Source: Boseongicola sp.
Lineage (GTDB): Bacteria > Pseudomonadota > Alphaproteobacteria > Rhodobacterales > Rhodobacteraceae
Reading direction: 5' to 3'
Assembly: GCA_014075275.1 (NCBI GenBank)
Contig: CP046179.1
Location: 939,932-1,003,931, forward strand
Length of the DNA stretch: 64,000 nucleotides
Of the stretch, positions 9,486 through 20,808 are shown one piece after another; position 1 is the stretch's first letter, and the number at the start of each line of letters is the position of its first letter. The translations under genes were made by a program, and so were the position numbers. The notes below the pieces were generated by a model, which made no database searches, was not told the DNA's origin, and was given only the letters and a program-made list of their open reading frames with translations.

Positions 9486-9764
9486 ATGTATCTGAAAAAG
9501 GTGGATGGTCCACGTGCGGTTACTTTGCCCGATGGAACGGTGATGACACGCGCCGACTTGCCAGATCAGCATACCAGACGGTGGGTTGCCAGTCGCAAGG
9601 CCGCGGTTGTTAAGGCTGTTCTAGGTGGCCTAATTTCACGTGAAGACGCCCTGAAAATGTATAGAATTTCGGATGATGAATTTTGCGAATGGCAATATTT
9701 GGTTGAGCGGCATGGAGATGCTGCACTAAAAGCAACATCTTTACAGCGCTATAGACAACCGTAG
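9486..9764 (+). CDS. sciP: CtrA inhibitor SciP (DUF1153)
   Basis: A 92-residue DNA-binding protein that in Caulobacter represses CtrA-activated promoters by binding CtrA and DNA. It matches the family throughout: N-terminal YLKKVDGPRAVTLPDGTVM, central TRRWVASRKAAVVKAVLGGLIS with a helix-turn-helix, and C-terminal ...LVERHGDAALKATSLQRYRQ. The ATG at 9486 follows a GAGGAAGGGCAGCAC Shine-Dalgarno region. It lies just upstream of ctrA in the same direction, 91 bases away, so regulator and anti-activator are physically linked. Confidence 0.92.
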   Translation: MYLKKVDGPRAVTLPDGTVMTRADLPDQHTRRWVASRKAAVVKAVLGGLISREDALKMYRISDDEFCEWQYLVERHGDAALKATSLQRYRQP

Positions 9765-9855
9765 GTTGTTTTGATAATTGGTGGATTTGGTAACTGGCAA
9801 TTAACCAATGAACGCCACATTAAGAATCGTGAAGGGGTGACTGCGGAGATGCTAA

Positions 9856-10572
9856 ATGCGCATTCTACTGGTTGAAGACGATCCGACGACGTCGCGTAGC
9901 ATTGAAATGATGCTGACCCACGCGAACCTAAATGTTTATGCTACCGATCTTGGTGAGGAGGGTGTCGATCTTGCAAAGCTGTATGACTACGACCTGATTC
10001 TACTGGACCTTAATTTGCCGGATATGGACGGTCACGAGGTGTTGCGTAAACTTAGATTGTCTCGGGTCGAGACCCCAATTCTAATTCTTACAGGATCGGA
10101 CGAAACTGAAGATAAAATCAAGGGATTTGGATTCGGGGCCGACGACTATCTAACCCAGCCATTTCATCGCGAGGAACTTGTTGCGCGAATTCATGCAATT
10201 ATTCGAAGATCTAAGGGCCATGCCCAATCAATAATCAAAACAGGAAAAGTTTCTGTCAATCTTGACGCCAAGACCGTCGAAGCAGAGGACAGGGCCGTGC
10301 ACCTGACGGGCAAAGAATACCAAATGTTGGAATTGCTTTCGCTGCGTAAAGGAACAACTTTGACTAAAGAAATGTTCCTAAATCACTTGTATGGTGGAAT
10401 GGACGAACCTGAATTGAAGATCATCGACGTGTTTATCTGTAAACTTCGAAAGAAACTAAGCGAAGCAACGGACGGCGATAATTATATCGAGACAGTGTGG
10501 GGTAGGGGATATGTTTTACGCGACCCTCAACCGCTTAGCGCCGATCGCGAACCTTTGGCGGTTACAGCGTAA
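9856..10572 (+). CDS. ctrA: cell cycle response regulator CtrA, with Lys-to-Gln change in the receiver
   Basis: OmpR-family master regulator that binds TTAA-N7-TTAA; in Rhodobacteraceae it controls motility, gene transfer agents and related traits. The receiver domain (1-115) has acidic residues Asp8 and Asp9, phospho-acceptor Asp51 in [13 protein letters not shown] and Thr79. The winged helix (about 125-230) is the near-invariant CtrA sequence with [20 protein letters not shown]. The conserved receiver lysine of the usual TKPF motif is Gln101 here (TQPF, codon CAG at 10156-10158). Length is 238. Otherwise the protein is intact, so altered phospho-switching rather than loss of function is the inference. 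Confidence 0.96.
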   Translation: MRILLVEDDPTTSRSIEMMLTHANLNVYATDLGEEGVDLAKLYDYDLILLDLNLPDMDGHEVLRKLRLSRVETPILILTGSDETEDKIKGFGFGADDYLTQPFHREELVARIHAIIRRSKGHAQSIIKTGKVSVNLDAKTVEAEDRAVHLTGKEYQMLELLSLRKGTTLTKEMFLNHLYGGMDEPELKIIDVFICKLRKKLSEATDGDNYIETVWGRGYVLRDPQPLSADREPLAVTA

Positions 10573-10577
10573 AGTAG

Positions 10578-14857
<4,280 letters not shown>

Positions 14858-14885
14858 ACGGAGTGTGATCATTTTGTTCACATAT

Positions 14886-14900
14886 GTTCTCAAAAAGTTC
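14886..14900 (+). promoter_or_regulatory. LexA (SOS) box, GTTC-N7-GTTC
   Basis: GTTC at 14886-14889 and GTTC at 14897-14900 are separated by exactly 7 bases, a perfect match to the direct-repeat SOS box known for Rhodobacter and other alphaproteobacteria. A further GTTC lies at 14876-14879 and an inverted GAAC at 14924-14927. The site is 84 bases before the ATG of the 39-aa gene and 28 bases after the recG stop, so it most likely governs the small gene. LexA binding is inferred. Confidence 0.65.
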
Positions 14901-14983
14901 TTTACATCTCGTGGGGAATTTGAGAACAAATAGGCAACAACGCAGCCCGCCCGCTGCCTGATCCCAAATGAAGGAACACTTCA

Positions 14984-15103
14984 ATGACCGAATTGAAAGA
15001 AACTATTTTGCGTAATTCCGGGACTCTCGTTCTGGATTTTGCTGGTGCAGTTGCGCTTGTTTCGATCTTTGTTGTCGTTCTGACTTTGCCCGGATTTAGT
15101 TAA
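14984..15103 (+). CDS. 39-aa single-helix membrane peptide, probably SOS-induced
   Basis: A 39-codon frame from ATG to TAA: a short polar N-terminus (MTELKETILRNSGTLVLD) and one hydrophobic segment at about 19-36 (FAGAVALVSIFVVVLTLP). The start is preceded by AAGGAACACTTCA, with AAGGA 8 bases from the ATG. Its own upstream region carries a perfect SOS box and a strong terminator follows 130 bases downstream, so it looks like an independent unit. Size, topology and control resemble Caulobacter SidA, an SOS-induced peptide that blocks FtsW, but I see no clear sequence identity. The function is inference only. Confidence 0.65.
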   Translation: MTELKETILRNSGTLVLDFAGAVALVSIFVVVLTLPGFS

Positions 15104-15231
15104 GAATTCATTCTGCCTGCGATCTGGATTTCCGACCACGCATTCTGTCCCCAACTTTGATGCGTAGACATTGTCCCGTCGATAAACCCCTTGTCCGGGG
15201 GTTGGTCGGTTTCCCCACCAGATACGCCACT

Positions 15232-15269
15232 AACGCCGCCATCGAAAATGATGTGCGGCGTTTTTTTTT
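15232..15269 (+). terminator. strong factor-independent terminator
   Basis: AACGCCGC (15232-15239) pairs with GCGGCGTT (15255-15262). Four inner pairs (CATC 15240-15243 with GATG 15250-15253) extend the stem past a one-base bulge. An unbroken run of nine T (15261-15269) follows. It ends the unit holding the 39-aa peptide. The 128 bases between the peptide stop and this stem contain another short C/G hairpin (about 15185-15203) and no further gene, so a long 3' UTR or a 3'-derived small RNA is possible. Confidence 0.85.
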
Positions 15270-15296
15270 GAGCATCAATAGATAACCGGAAATGTT

Positions 15297-15749
15297 CTAA
15301 CCGTAAGAAGTTCGGGATTCAATTTCGCCAAAAGCATCCACGGTTGCTTCGAGGGCCAGCAATATGGAAGCATGTCGGTTTTTGAAGTCGCGTGCTGGAA
15401 GAAGCGTTTCAAAGTCATTGAATGGCAGATCAGGAACAGGTCCGTCATTGACCAGCATAGCTTTGAGTTGATCCCTTGCCGTGACAATTTCGGATTGTGT
15501 GCGTCCGATGACATGGCGCGCGAAGATGGATGCAGAAGCCTGTCCCAGTGCGCACGCTTTAACATCCTGACCATACTCAGTGATTTTGCCTTCTGTAACC
15601 ACGACATCGACAGTCACAGTTGAGCCGCAGAGCGGTGAACGCCGTTTTACGGTTGCCATTGGTGATGCAAGTGGTTCACTCAAAGGAATATCCGATGCCA
15701 ATTCAAGGATACGCCCAGAATAGAGCTTTATGAGATCAGTATCTGGCAT
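15297..15749 (-). CDS. NifU/SufU-like iron-sulfur scaffold-type protein with incomplete ligand set
   Basis: A 150-residue protein of the NifU N-terminal (IscU/SufU) fold, the family that assembles Fe-S clusters or accepts sulfur. Cys41 in SPLCGSTV and Cys66 in VKACALGQ match the first two ligand positions. The usual Asp two residues after the first Cys is Ser43, and the third cysteine (position about 128 in SufU) is missing, with His126 in KNRHAS nearby. The start at 15749 follows AAGGAAAGTG; a longer frame to 15821 would overlap hisI. It diverges from hisI. A scaffold role is doubtful. Confidence 0.75.
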   Translation of the reverse strand: MPDTDLIKLYSGRILELASDIPLSEPLASPMATVKRRSPLCGSTVTVDVVVTEGKITEYGQDVKACALGQASASIFARHVIGRTQSEIVTARDQLKAMLVNDGPVPDLPFNDFETLLPARDFKNRHASILLALEATVDAFGEIESRTSYG

Positions 15750-15814
15750 CACTTTCCTTCGACGTTCTTCGCACTTAAATAGAGGCTTCAATGTCGATTG
15801 AAAAGGACAGGGCC

Positions 15815-16177
15815 ATGTCATTTGATCCGGGAACTCTGGACTATAATTCAGACGGGTTAATTCCTGTTATTGCACAGGATTCCAAGACCAATGAGGTCCT
15901 GATGATGGCATGGATGAATTCCGACGCCGTCGCACGCACATTGGAGACCGGAAAGATGACCTATTGGTCAAGATCTCGACAGCAATATTGGGTCAAGGGC
16001 GAGACGTCGGGTCATACACAGGCACTGGAAGCGCTTCGTGTTGATTGTGATCGGGATTGCCTATTGGCAATTGTGCGCCAAGTTGGCCCGGCTTGCCACA
16101 CGAACCGAGTTTCGTGTTTTTACACCGGCGTTGAGACAGGAAACGAAGTTGAGTTGCAATCACCGCAATCCATTTAG
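15815..16177 (+). CDS. hisI: phosphoribosyl-AMP cyclohydrolase
   Basis: Third step of histidine synthesis: opens the adenine ring of phosphoribosyl-AMP in the cytosol, using zinc and magnesium. The family core is clear: NEVLMMAWMNSDAVARTLETG, TYWSRSRQQYWVKGETSGH, then the metal-binding CDRDC and ACHTNRVSCFYT cysteines. I place the start at 15815 (MSFDPGTLDYNSDG), as homologues begin there and AGGACAGG lies upstream. An in-frame ATG at 15791 with GAGG before it would add eight residues and is possible. It is a stand-alone hisI without a hisE fusion. Confidence 0.93.
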   Translation: MSFDPGTLDYNSDGLIPVIAQDSKTNEVLMMAWMNSDAVARTLETGKMTYWSRSRQQYWVKGETSGHTQALEALRVDCDRDCLLAIVRQVGPACHTNRVSCFYTGVETGNEVELQSPQSI

Positions 16178-16205
16178 GCAGCGCGCAAATCATTAAAAGG
16201 ATCGA

Positions 16206-17069
16206 TCACAATCCAATCAGTTCGCGGATGTGGGCAGCTGATGCTCCGCTCTGACGATAGCTATCAATGGACCGTGCATCATCTCTTTTGGCCAGGCGTT
16301 TTCCGTTTTCATCCCTGATCAGCCTGTGGTGCCGATAAATCGGTGTCGGCAATGACAAGAGACGCTGTAGCAATACGTGAATATGGGTCGCCTGGAAAAG
16401 GTCCTGACCGCGAATGATGTTCGTAATTTCTTGTGCCGCATCGTCCACAACAACTGAGAGATGATAGGACGTTCCAAAGTCTCGACGGGCAAGGACAATG
16501 TCGCCAATTTCGGTAACGGCCTGATCTTTATCCATTGATACAGCACCAGTCTCTTGGTTGGGTCCAGCTCCTTCTTCTTGGAAAGCCAAAGTCGCTGGAT
16601 CGGCAATTGCTTCAAAGGCCGCTTCGATATTCAACCGCAATGCTGCGCCTTGAGGCAAGGCCGTTGAATGAGGATCCTTAGATCGACAAGTGCCGGGATA
16701 AACCGTTCCGTCTGGTCCAGATAACGGAGTGCCTTCGTTTGCGGCACTTGCAGCCGAAAGGATGTCTTTTCGTTTGCAGGAGCAGGGATAAAGAAGGCCC
16801 CGTGCCCAAAGCGACTGCAAGGCGTTTTGATAACACTCTATCCGCTCCGATTGCCGCATCACTGGTTTTGTCCAAGACAATCCGAGCCATTCCAAATCAC
16901 GGAAAATCTGCGATTCCCAGCTTTTCCGTGAACGCGTCTGATCAATGTCTTCTATCCGTAGAAGGAATTCTCCCGAGCCATTCTGGACGGCTTGAAAATT
17001 GAGGAGGGCCGAAAACGCGTGGCCAATGTGTAGTGGGCCGGTCGGCGAAGGGGCGAAGCGCGTTCTCAC
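16206..17069 (-). CDS. gluQRS: tRNA glutamyl-Q(34) synthetase GluQRS
   Basis: Paralogue of glutamyl-tRNA synthetase that attaches glutamate to queuosine 34 of tRNA-Asp. The class I signature HIGH is at residues 14-17 (FAPSPTGPLHIGH), and the KMSKS-equivalent is GKRLAKR near 255. A zinc site is formed by YPCSCKRKD and YPGTCR. At 287 residues it lacks the anticodon-binding domain of a full GluRS, which defines the family. Its start overlaps the stop of the upstream methyltransferase by 4 bases, so the two form a unit with trmFO upstream: all or mostly tRNA-related. Confidence 0.93.
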   Translation of the reverse strand: MRTRFAPSPTGPLHIGHAFSALLNFQAVQNGSGEFLLRIEDIDQTRSRKSWESQIFRDLEWLGLSWTKPVMRQSERIECYQNALQSLWARGLLYPCSCKRKDILSAASAANEGTPLSGPDGTVYPGTCRSKDPHSTALPQGAALRLNIEAAFEAIADPATLAFQEEGAGPNQETGAVSMDKDQAVTEIGDIVLARRDFGTSYHLSVVVDDAAQEITNIIRGQDLFQATHIHVLLQRLLSLPTPIYRHHRLIRDENGKRLAKRDDARSIDSYRQSGASAAHIRELIGL

Positions 17070-17683
17070 GCTTTGTGTAATACATACACCGCGGATTGCA
17101 TGTTCTTGGCGGGTAAATGCGGACCTAGTTCTTCAAACACAAGTTCAGTGTCAGGCGCCAGCAAGGCAATATCCAATCGGTCAGTGTAACTACGGTCAGC
17201 CAGCGTGGCGTCGTTAAAACTGAAGGCAAGCAAGCCCCCTGGTGCGAGTACATCTAATAGCAAGTCTAGGGTTTCTGGCGGTGCGGCACCTAAACTAATG
17301 ACCCCGGTCGCGGTGATGATGGGATAATCACCACGCTTGATGTGACCGAGTGTACCCGGTTCAGACACCCAAACTTGGCGATAAACACCTTTCTGTTCTG
17401 CGAGAGCGAGCATTTCATCCGAAATGTCGGTTCCATCGATAACATCAAACCCAACTGATTTCAGAGCGATACCGGAAAGGCCGGTTCCACATCCGAAATC
17501 CAGCACGGGCTTTTCGACGTTTGCACCAGATTGACGAAGAGCGAGAGCAATACGGGCAGGGGTCGCATACCCCCATTCCGCAACGTCGGAATCGTATTCG
17601 CTGGCCCAGTTCGAATAGATCTCTTGGATTTCTTCAGTCGAGTGGGAAGTCCAAAGATCGGCGCTTGGTGATTTGCCTGACAT
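17066..17683 (-). CDS. class I SAM-dependent methyltransferase
   Basis: A 205-residue Rossmann-fold methyltransferase with motif I VLDFGCGTGLSG (about 62-73), the post-I acidic residue in DGTDISDEM and a motif IV region TATGVISLGAAP. The N-terminus with YSNWASEYDSDVAEWGYATP is characteristic of Williams-Beuren-type/DUF938-like small methyltransferases. The substrate cannot be told from sequence. It lies between trmFO and gluQRS on the same strand and overlaps gluQRS by 4 bases, which hints at an RNA-related role, but this is weak evidence. The cysteine and metal-site patterns of rRNA methylases were not seen. Confidence 0.8.
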   Translation of the reverse strand: MSGKSPSADLWTSHSTEEIQEIYSNWASEYDSDVAEWGYATPARIALALRQSGANVEKPVLDFGCGTGLSGIALKSVGFDVIDGTDISDEMLALAEQKGVYRQVWVSEPGTLGHIKRGDYPIITATGVISLGAAPPETLDLLLDVLAPGGLLAFSFNDATLADRSYTDRLDIALLAPDTELVFEELGPHLPAKNMQSAVYVLHKA

Positions 17684-17762
17684 CCCTCGATGTTACGTCA
17701 TGGAAATTCGCGACGCGACAAAAAAGAGATTGGAACTATGTGATTGATACAGGCGCTTCGTT

Positions 17763-19127
17763 TTACTCTGCGGCAATGGGCGTGCCGCCACATGCTTTTA
17801 TCCAGTCCAGCCAATCGGCCTTGGCGCGATCTGTATAGGCTTTGTAGCGTTCGCGTCGCCCACGCCGGCCGCCTTTTGCATCGATGGCCGGGAAGAGACC
17901 AAAGTTGACGTTCATTGGTTGAAATGTTTTCGCGTCGGCTCCACCGGTGATATGATGGATCAAAGCACCAATTGCAGTGACGTTTGGCACGGGTGGAAGC
18001 GATGTTCCGCTCAATTCCGCTGCGGCAAGCTGACCTGCCAGCAAACCCATTGCTGCACTTTCAACATAGCCCTCGACTCCTGTAATCTGACCGGCAAACC
18101 GAATGTTCGGTTTGGTCTTAAGTCGCATTTCTGCATCAAGCAGCCTGGGACTGTTCAAGAATGTATTCCGGTGAATGCCGCCAAGTCTGGCAAATGAAGC
18201 GTCCTGAAGGCCTGGGATCATTTTGAAAACGTCGGTTTGCGCTTGGTATTTCATTTTCGTCTGAAATCCGACGATATTGTAAAGGGTACCAAGGGCGTTA
18301 TCGCGTCTGAGCTGAACCACAGCATAGGATTTGTTGTCGGGGTCGTGTGGATTGGTCAACCCAACCGGCTTCATCGGTCCAAACCTAAGAGTTTCGCGGC
18401 CGCGATCAGCCATGACCTCGATTGGAAGGCATCCGTCGAAATACCCCGCGGTTTCGCCAGCTTTGAATTCAGTTTTGTCCGAAGCAATCAACGCGTCAAT
18501 GAATGCCTCGTATTGGTCCTTGTCCATGGGGCAATTGATGTAGGCTGTCCGTTCTTCCTCGGTGTCGCCCTTGTCATAGCGGGACTGCCGCCAGGCAAGA
18601 TTCATGTCGATACTGTCGGCGTAAACAATAGGTGCGATTGCATCGAAGAATGCCAAGGCATCCTGACCGGTTTCGTTCTGAATAGACGCAGCAAGAGATC
18701 CGCTTGTCAGTGGTCCAGTCGCAATTATCCATTGCCCCTCGTTAGGAAGCTCGCTGATCTCCCCAAGCTCAATCGCGACATTCGGATGCGCCTGAAGTCT
18801 TTCGGTTACGGATTTTGCAAAAGCTTCACGGTCAACCGCCAACGCTCCGCCTGCGGGAAGTTTATGACGGTCGCCCATCTCCATGATCAACCCACCAGCC
18901 GCACGCATTTCCCAATGTAAGAGACCAACCGCATTCTGTTCGGAGTCATCAGAGCGAAATGAATTTGAGCAAACCATTTCAGCAAGATCGCCGGTTTTGT
19001 GAGCGAAGGTTTCGACGCTGGGGCGCATCTCGTGCAATACTACGGAAACGCCGCGATTGGCCGCCTGCCAGGCAGCTTCGCTGCCAGCCAACCCGCCACC
19101 AATGATGTGAAGTTTCTTTTCGCTCAT
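17763..19127 (-). CDS. trmFO: methylenetetrahydrofolate--tRNA-(uracil(54)-C5)-methyltransferase TrmFO
   Basis: Folate- and FAD-dependent enzyme that makes ribothymidine at U54 of tRNA in place of SAM-dependent TrmA. The dinucleotide-binding motif [14 protein letters not shown] is at residues 11-24. The family blocks [43 protein letters not shown] and [23 protein letters not shown] are present. The 454 residues match the usual length, with Cys54 of the CSNSF block and a second cysteine in the INCPMD block. It is single-copy type, with no fusion. Confidence 0.95.
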   Translation of the reverse strand: MSEKKLHIIGGGLAGSEAAWQAANRGVSVVLHEMRPSVETFAHKTGDLAEMVCSNSFRSDDSEQNAVGLLHWEMRAAGGLIMEMGDRHKLPAGGALAVDREAFAKSVTERLQAHPNVAIELGEISELPNEGQWIIATGPLTSGSLAASIQNETGQDALAFFDAIAPIVYADSIDMNLAWRQSRYDKGDTEEERTAYINCPMDKDQYEAFIDALIASDKTEFKAGETAGYFDGCLPIEVMADRGRETLRFGPMKPVGLTNPHDPDNKSYAVVQLRRDNALGTLYNIVGFQTKMKYQAQTDVFKMIPGLQDASFARLGGIHRNTFLNSPRLLDAEMRLKTKPNIRFAGQITGVEGYVESAAMGLLAGQLAAAELSGTSLPPVPNVTAIGALIHHITGGADAKTFQPMNVNFGLFPAIDAKGGRRGRRERYKAYTDRAKADWLDWIKACGGTPIAAE

Positions 19128-19167
19128 GTGGGGCGATGTAGCCCCAAACCGATGTGTTTAAAAGAGA

Positions 19168-19737
19168 CTAAGAGATGCGAACCATATCGAAATCTTCGCG
19201 AAACTGGTTTTTTATTGATTTACGTCTGGCCGTCGTTTGATTTGCAACCGGTTCAAACCCTTCGTTGTGACTGGATTGTAGTCCATCAAGGTCAGTTGTT
19301 TCGCTCGCACTGGCTAGATGTTGAAACATAGCGGCGTCATCAGTTTCGGAGCTTGTCTCATTAATAGTTTCGTTGCCTGAATAGGTCAGAATGAGAGCAC
19401 CAATAAGGGCCAGGTCCCGCCAGAACGCGTCAAGATCATGTGCCAAAGAATTTGAGAGCATTATTACGTAGCTGGCCCAAAAAAGCATCACTGCAAGAAC
19501 CAGCGCCGCCAGTCGACGCTGCCGACCGATCAGGATCATTAGAGCCAAAGAAAATACAATTGCGCTGGTCAGAATGTGATCAAAGGGCGCTGGAAAAATC
19601 GGAGCGGCCAGCACGCTTACATCGGTGCCAGCAATAAAGCCAACTGATAGCGCCATAAAGTATGAGACGATCAGTAGGCGTACAAGTGAATGTCCGGAAA
19701 TGGATTGATGAAAGATCTTCGCGGCAGCCGTCCGCAT
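19168..19737 (-). CDS. four-helix membrane protein, DoxX-like (hypothetical)
   Basis: A 189-residue protein with four predicted membrane helices (about 20-40, 49-71, 74-95 and 106-120) and a hydrophilic, Ser/Thr/Glu-rich C-terminal tail of about 70 residues ending in MVRIS. The ...FWRDLALIGALILTY ending of the membrane part resembles the last helix of DoxX/SURF4-like proteins, but the characteristic N-terminal pattern is weak. The start at 19737 is followed by an arginine/alanine-rich MRTAAAK. It is on the trmFO strand 40 bases upstream and may share its transcript. Function unknown. Confidence 0.6.
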   Translation of the reverse strand: MRTAAAKIFHQSISGHSLVRLLIVSYFMALSVGFIAGTDVSVLAAPIFPAPFDHILTSAIVFSLALMILIGRQRRLAALVLAVMLFWASYVIMLSNSLAHDLDAFWRDLALIGALILTYSGNETINETSSETDDAAMFQHLASASETTDLDGLQSSHNEGFEPVANQTTARRKSIKNQFREDFDMVRIS

Positions 19738-19883
19738 GATGAATGTCCCCTATTTTTCGGGCGCACTATACCCGTAATACTCGACACCCAGATTACCAAA
19801 TCGCCTAGCAGATAGGCGACCCGAACCGGTCTGCTTTACAATTCAGGCAGTTATGAGGCGGAACTTGGGCCGGACTAAGGCTG

Positions 19884-20636
19884 CTACCACAGATCGCGCC
19901 GGACCAACGAAGCAACAGGGTCGGTCGAGCGAAACTGTCGTGTGGTTGGGCTGACTCCGCCGGATGCACCAAGAGACCAGCTTATGCCGAGTCCAAGACG
20001 CGTTTCTCCGGGCGCTCCACTTGCGCCGGTCAGCCCACTTTGCGTCAGGTTTCCATAAATGCCCCAGGGAGCCCCTGAAGGACTATAGCGTGCAGACAAT
20101 CCGATATCGTAAGCGATGGCTTGGAATCCGGCCTCGTCAAACTCAACCAGATCAAGAGACCCTTCGATCTCGGCTGTGGACGATATCGCGTGCACACTTG
20201 AAATCCCTGCAAAAATAAAGTCCAACCCGTTTACATCACTTATCCCCATGCCGGTCTGTATCTGGATTGTGGTTGACGAATTCAGTGCCAGCATTCCTTC
20301 GACACCTAGAGCCGCCCAAGACATCGTGCGGCCATCAACGTCAGCCAAGGTCGCGAAAACTCCGTATTTCTGGTTGGCAACCGGGTCCATGTATAAATGT
20401 GCGCCCAGCTGACCAATGAGGCCATAATCTGTGTCCGAAAGGATTACGTCTCCTTGGAAACCGTGTGCTGAGGTGATTGCCACATCCAATCCAAGGCGGA
20501 AGTCGGATTGAGCGTTCCCATCTTCGTCCTGTAGTGCTCCGAAGCGAAGCTCTGCCCCCTGTATGCCGAGACTTGATTGAGCCAACACCGGGGAAGCCGC
20601 AAAAAGGGCCAAGGTTAACACTACACTCTTAAACAT
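19884..20636 (-). CDS. exported beta-rich protein, probably outer membrane (hypothetical)
   Basis: A 250-residue protein with a clear signal peptide (MFKSVVLTLALFAASPVLAQ, cleavage near 20). The rest is alternating short beta-strand patterns separated by Gly/Asp/Asn turns (DFRLGLDVAITS, YGVFATLADV, TRLGLGISWSL), as in a small beta-barrel or porin-like protein, and it ends in RRDLW with a terminal aromatic residue. No named family is recognised. Its upstream region has a perfect TTAA-N7-TTAAC site and other TTAA boxes, suggesting control by CtrA. Confidence 0.65.
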   Translation of the reverse strand: MFKSVVLTLALFAASPVLAQSSLGIQGAELRFGALQDEDGNAQSDFRLGLDVAITSAHGFQGDVILSDTDYGLIGQLGAHLYMDPVANQKYGVFATLADVDGRTMSWAALGVEGMLALNSSTTIQIQTGMGISDVNGLDFIFAGISSVHAISSTAEIEGSLDLVEFDEAGFQAIAYDIGLSARYSPSGAPWGIYGNLTQSGLTGASGAPGETRLGLGISWSLGASGGVSPTTRQFRSTDPVASLVRRDLW

Positions 20637-20714
20637 GAACTCACTCCGACCAAGCGCAACTGCCGCCGCCCATGAGTTTTATGACAAAGATACAATTTAA
20701 AGAAAAGTTCAATC

Positions 20715-20730
20715 TTAATAAATGGTTAAC
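20715..20730. promoter_or_regulatory. CtrA-type binding site, TTAA-N7-TTAAC
   Basis: TTAA at 20715-20718, seven bases, then TTAAC at 20726-20730, an exact match to the alphaproteobacterial CtrA box. It is 79-94 bases upstream of the exported-protein gene whose ATG is at 20636 on the minus strand. Extra TTAA half-sites are at 20697, 20742, 20752 and 20773; the 20742/20752 pair is spaced by six instead of seven bases. ctrA itself is in this window. Binding is inferred from sequence. Confidence 0.5.
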
Positions 20731-20760
20731 TGGTAAATACGTTAACCTTCGTTAAGATTT

Positions 20761-20804
20761 GGGCGGTTCCGGTTAAGATTCCGGCCACAACCGCCCAATT
20801 TTTT
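20761..20804. repeat. GC-rich hairpin downstream of gyrA
   Basis: GGGCGGTT (20761-20768) and AACCGCCC (20789-20796) form an 8-bp stem with an inner CCGG/CCGG pairing around a TTAAGATT loop. The T-run (AATTTTTT, 20797-20804) lies on the plus-strand side, whereas gyrA is read from the minus strand, so on its transcript the T-run is an A-run before the stem. It may end or stabilise the gyrA mRNA, but it is not a canonical terminator for it. Confidence 0.4.
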
Positions 20805-20808
20805 GCAT

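Noticed and set aside
9801-9823. CtrA autoregulatory site before ctrA
   Set aside because: Two TTAA boxes exist but are 15 bases apart, not 7, so they do not form a CtrA box.
15291-15821. Longer N-terminus for the NifU-like protein (start at 15821)
   Set aside because: It would overlap hisI and adds residues absent from the family; the ATG at 15749 has a clear ribosome site.
18237-18920. Long plus-strand frame of 227 codons
   Set aside because: Entirely antisense to trmFO, which has every family motif; a shadow frame.
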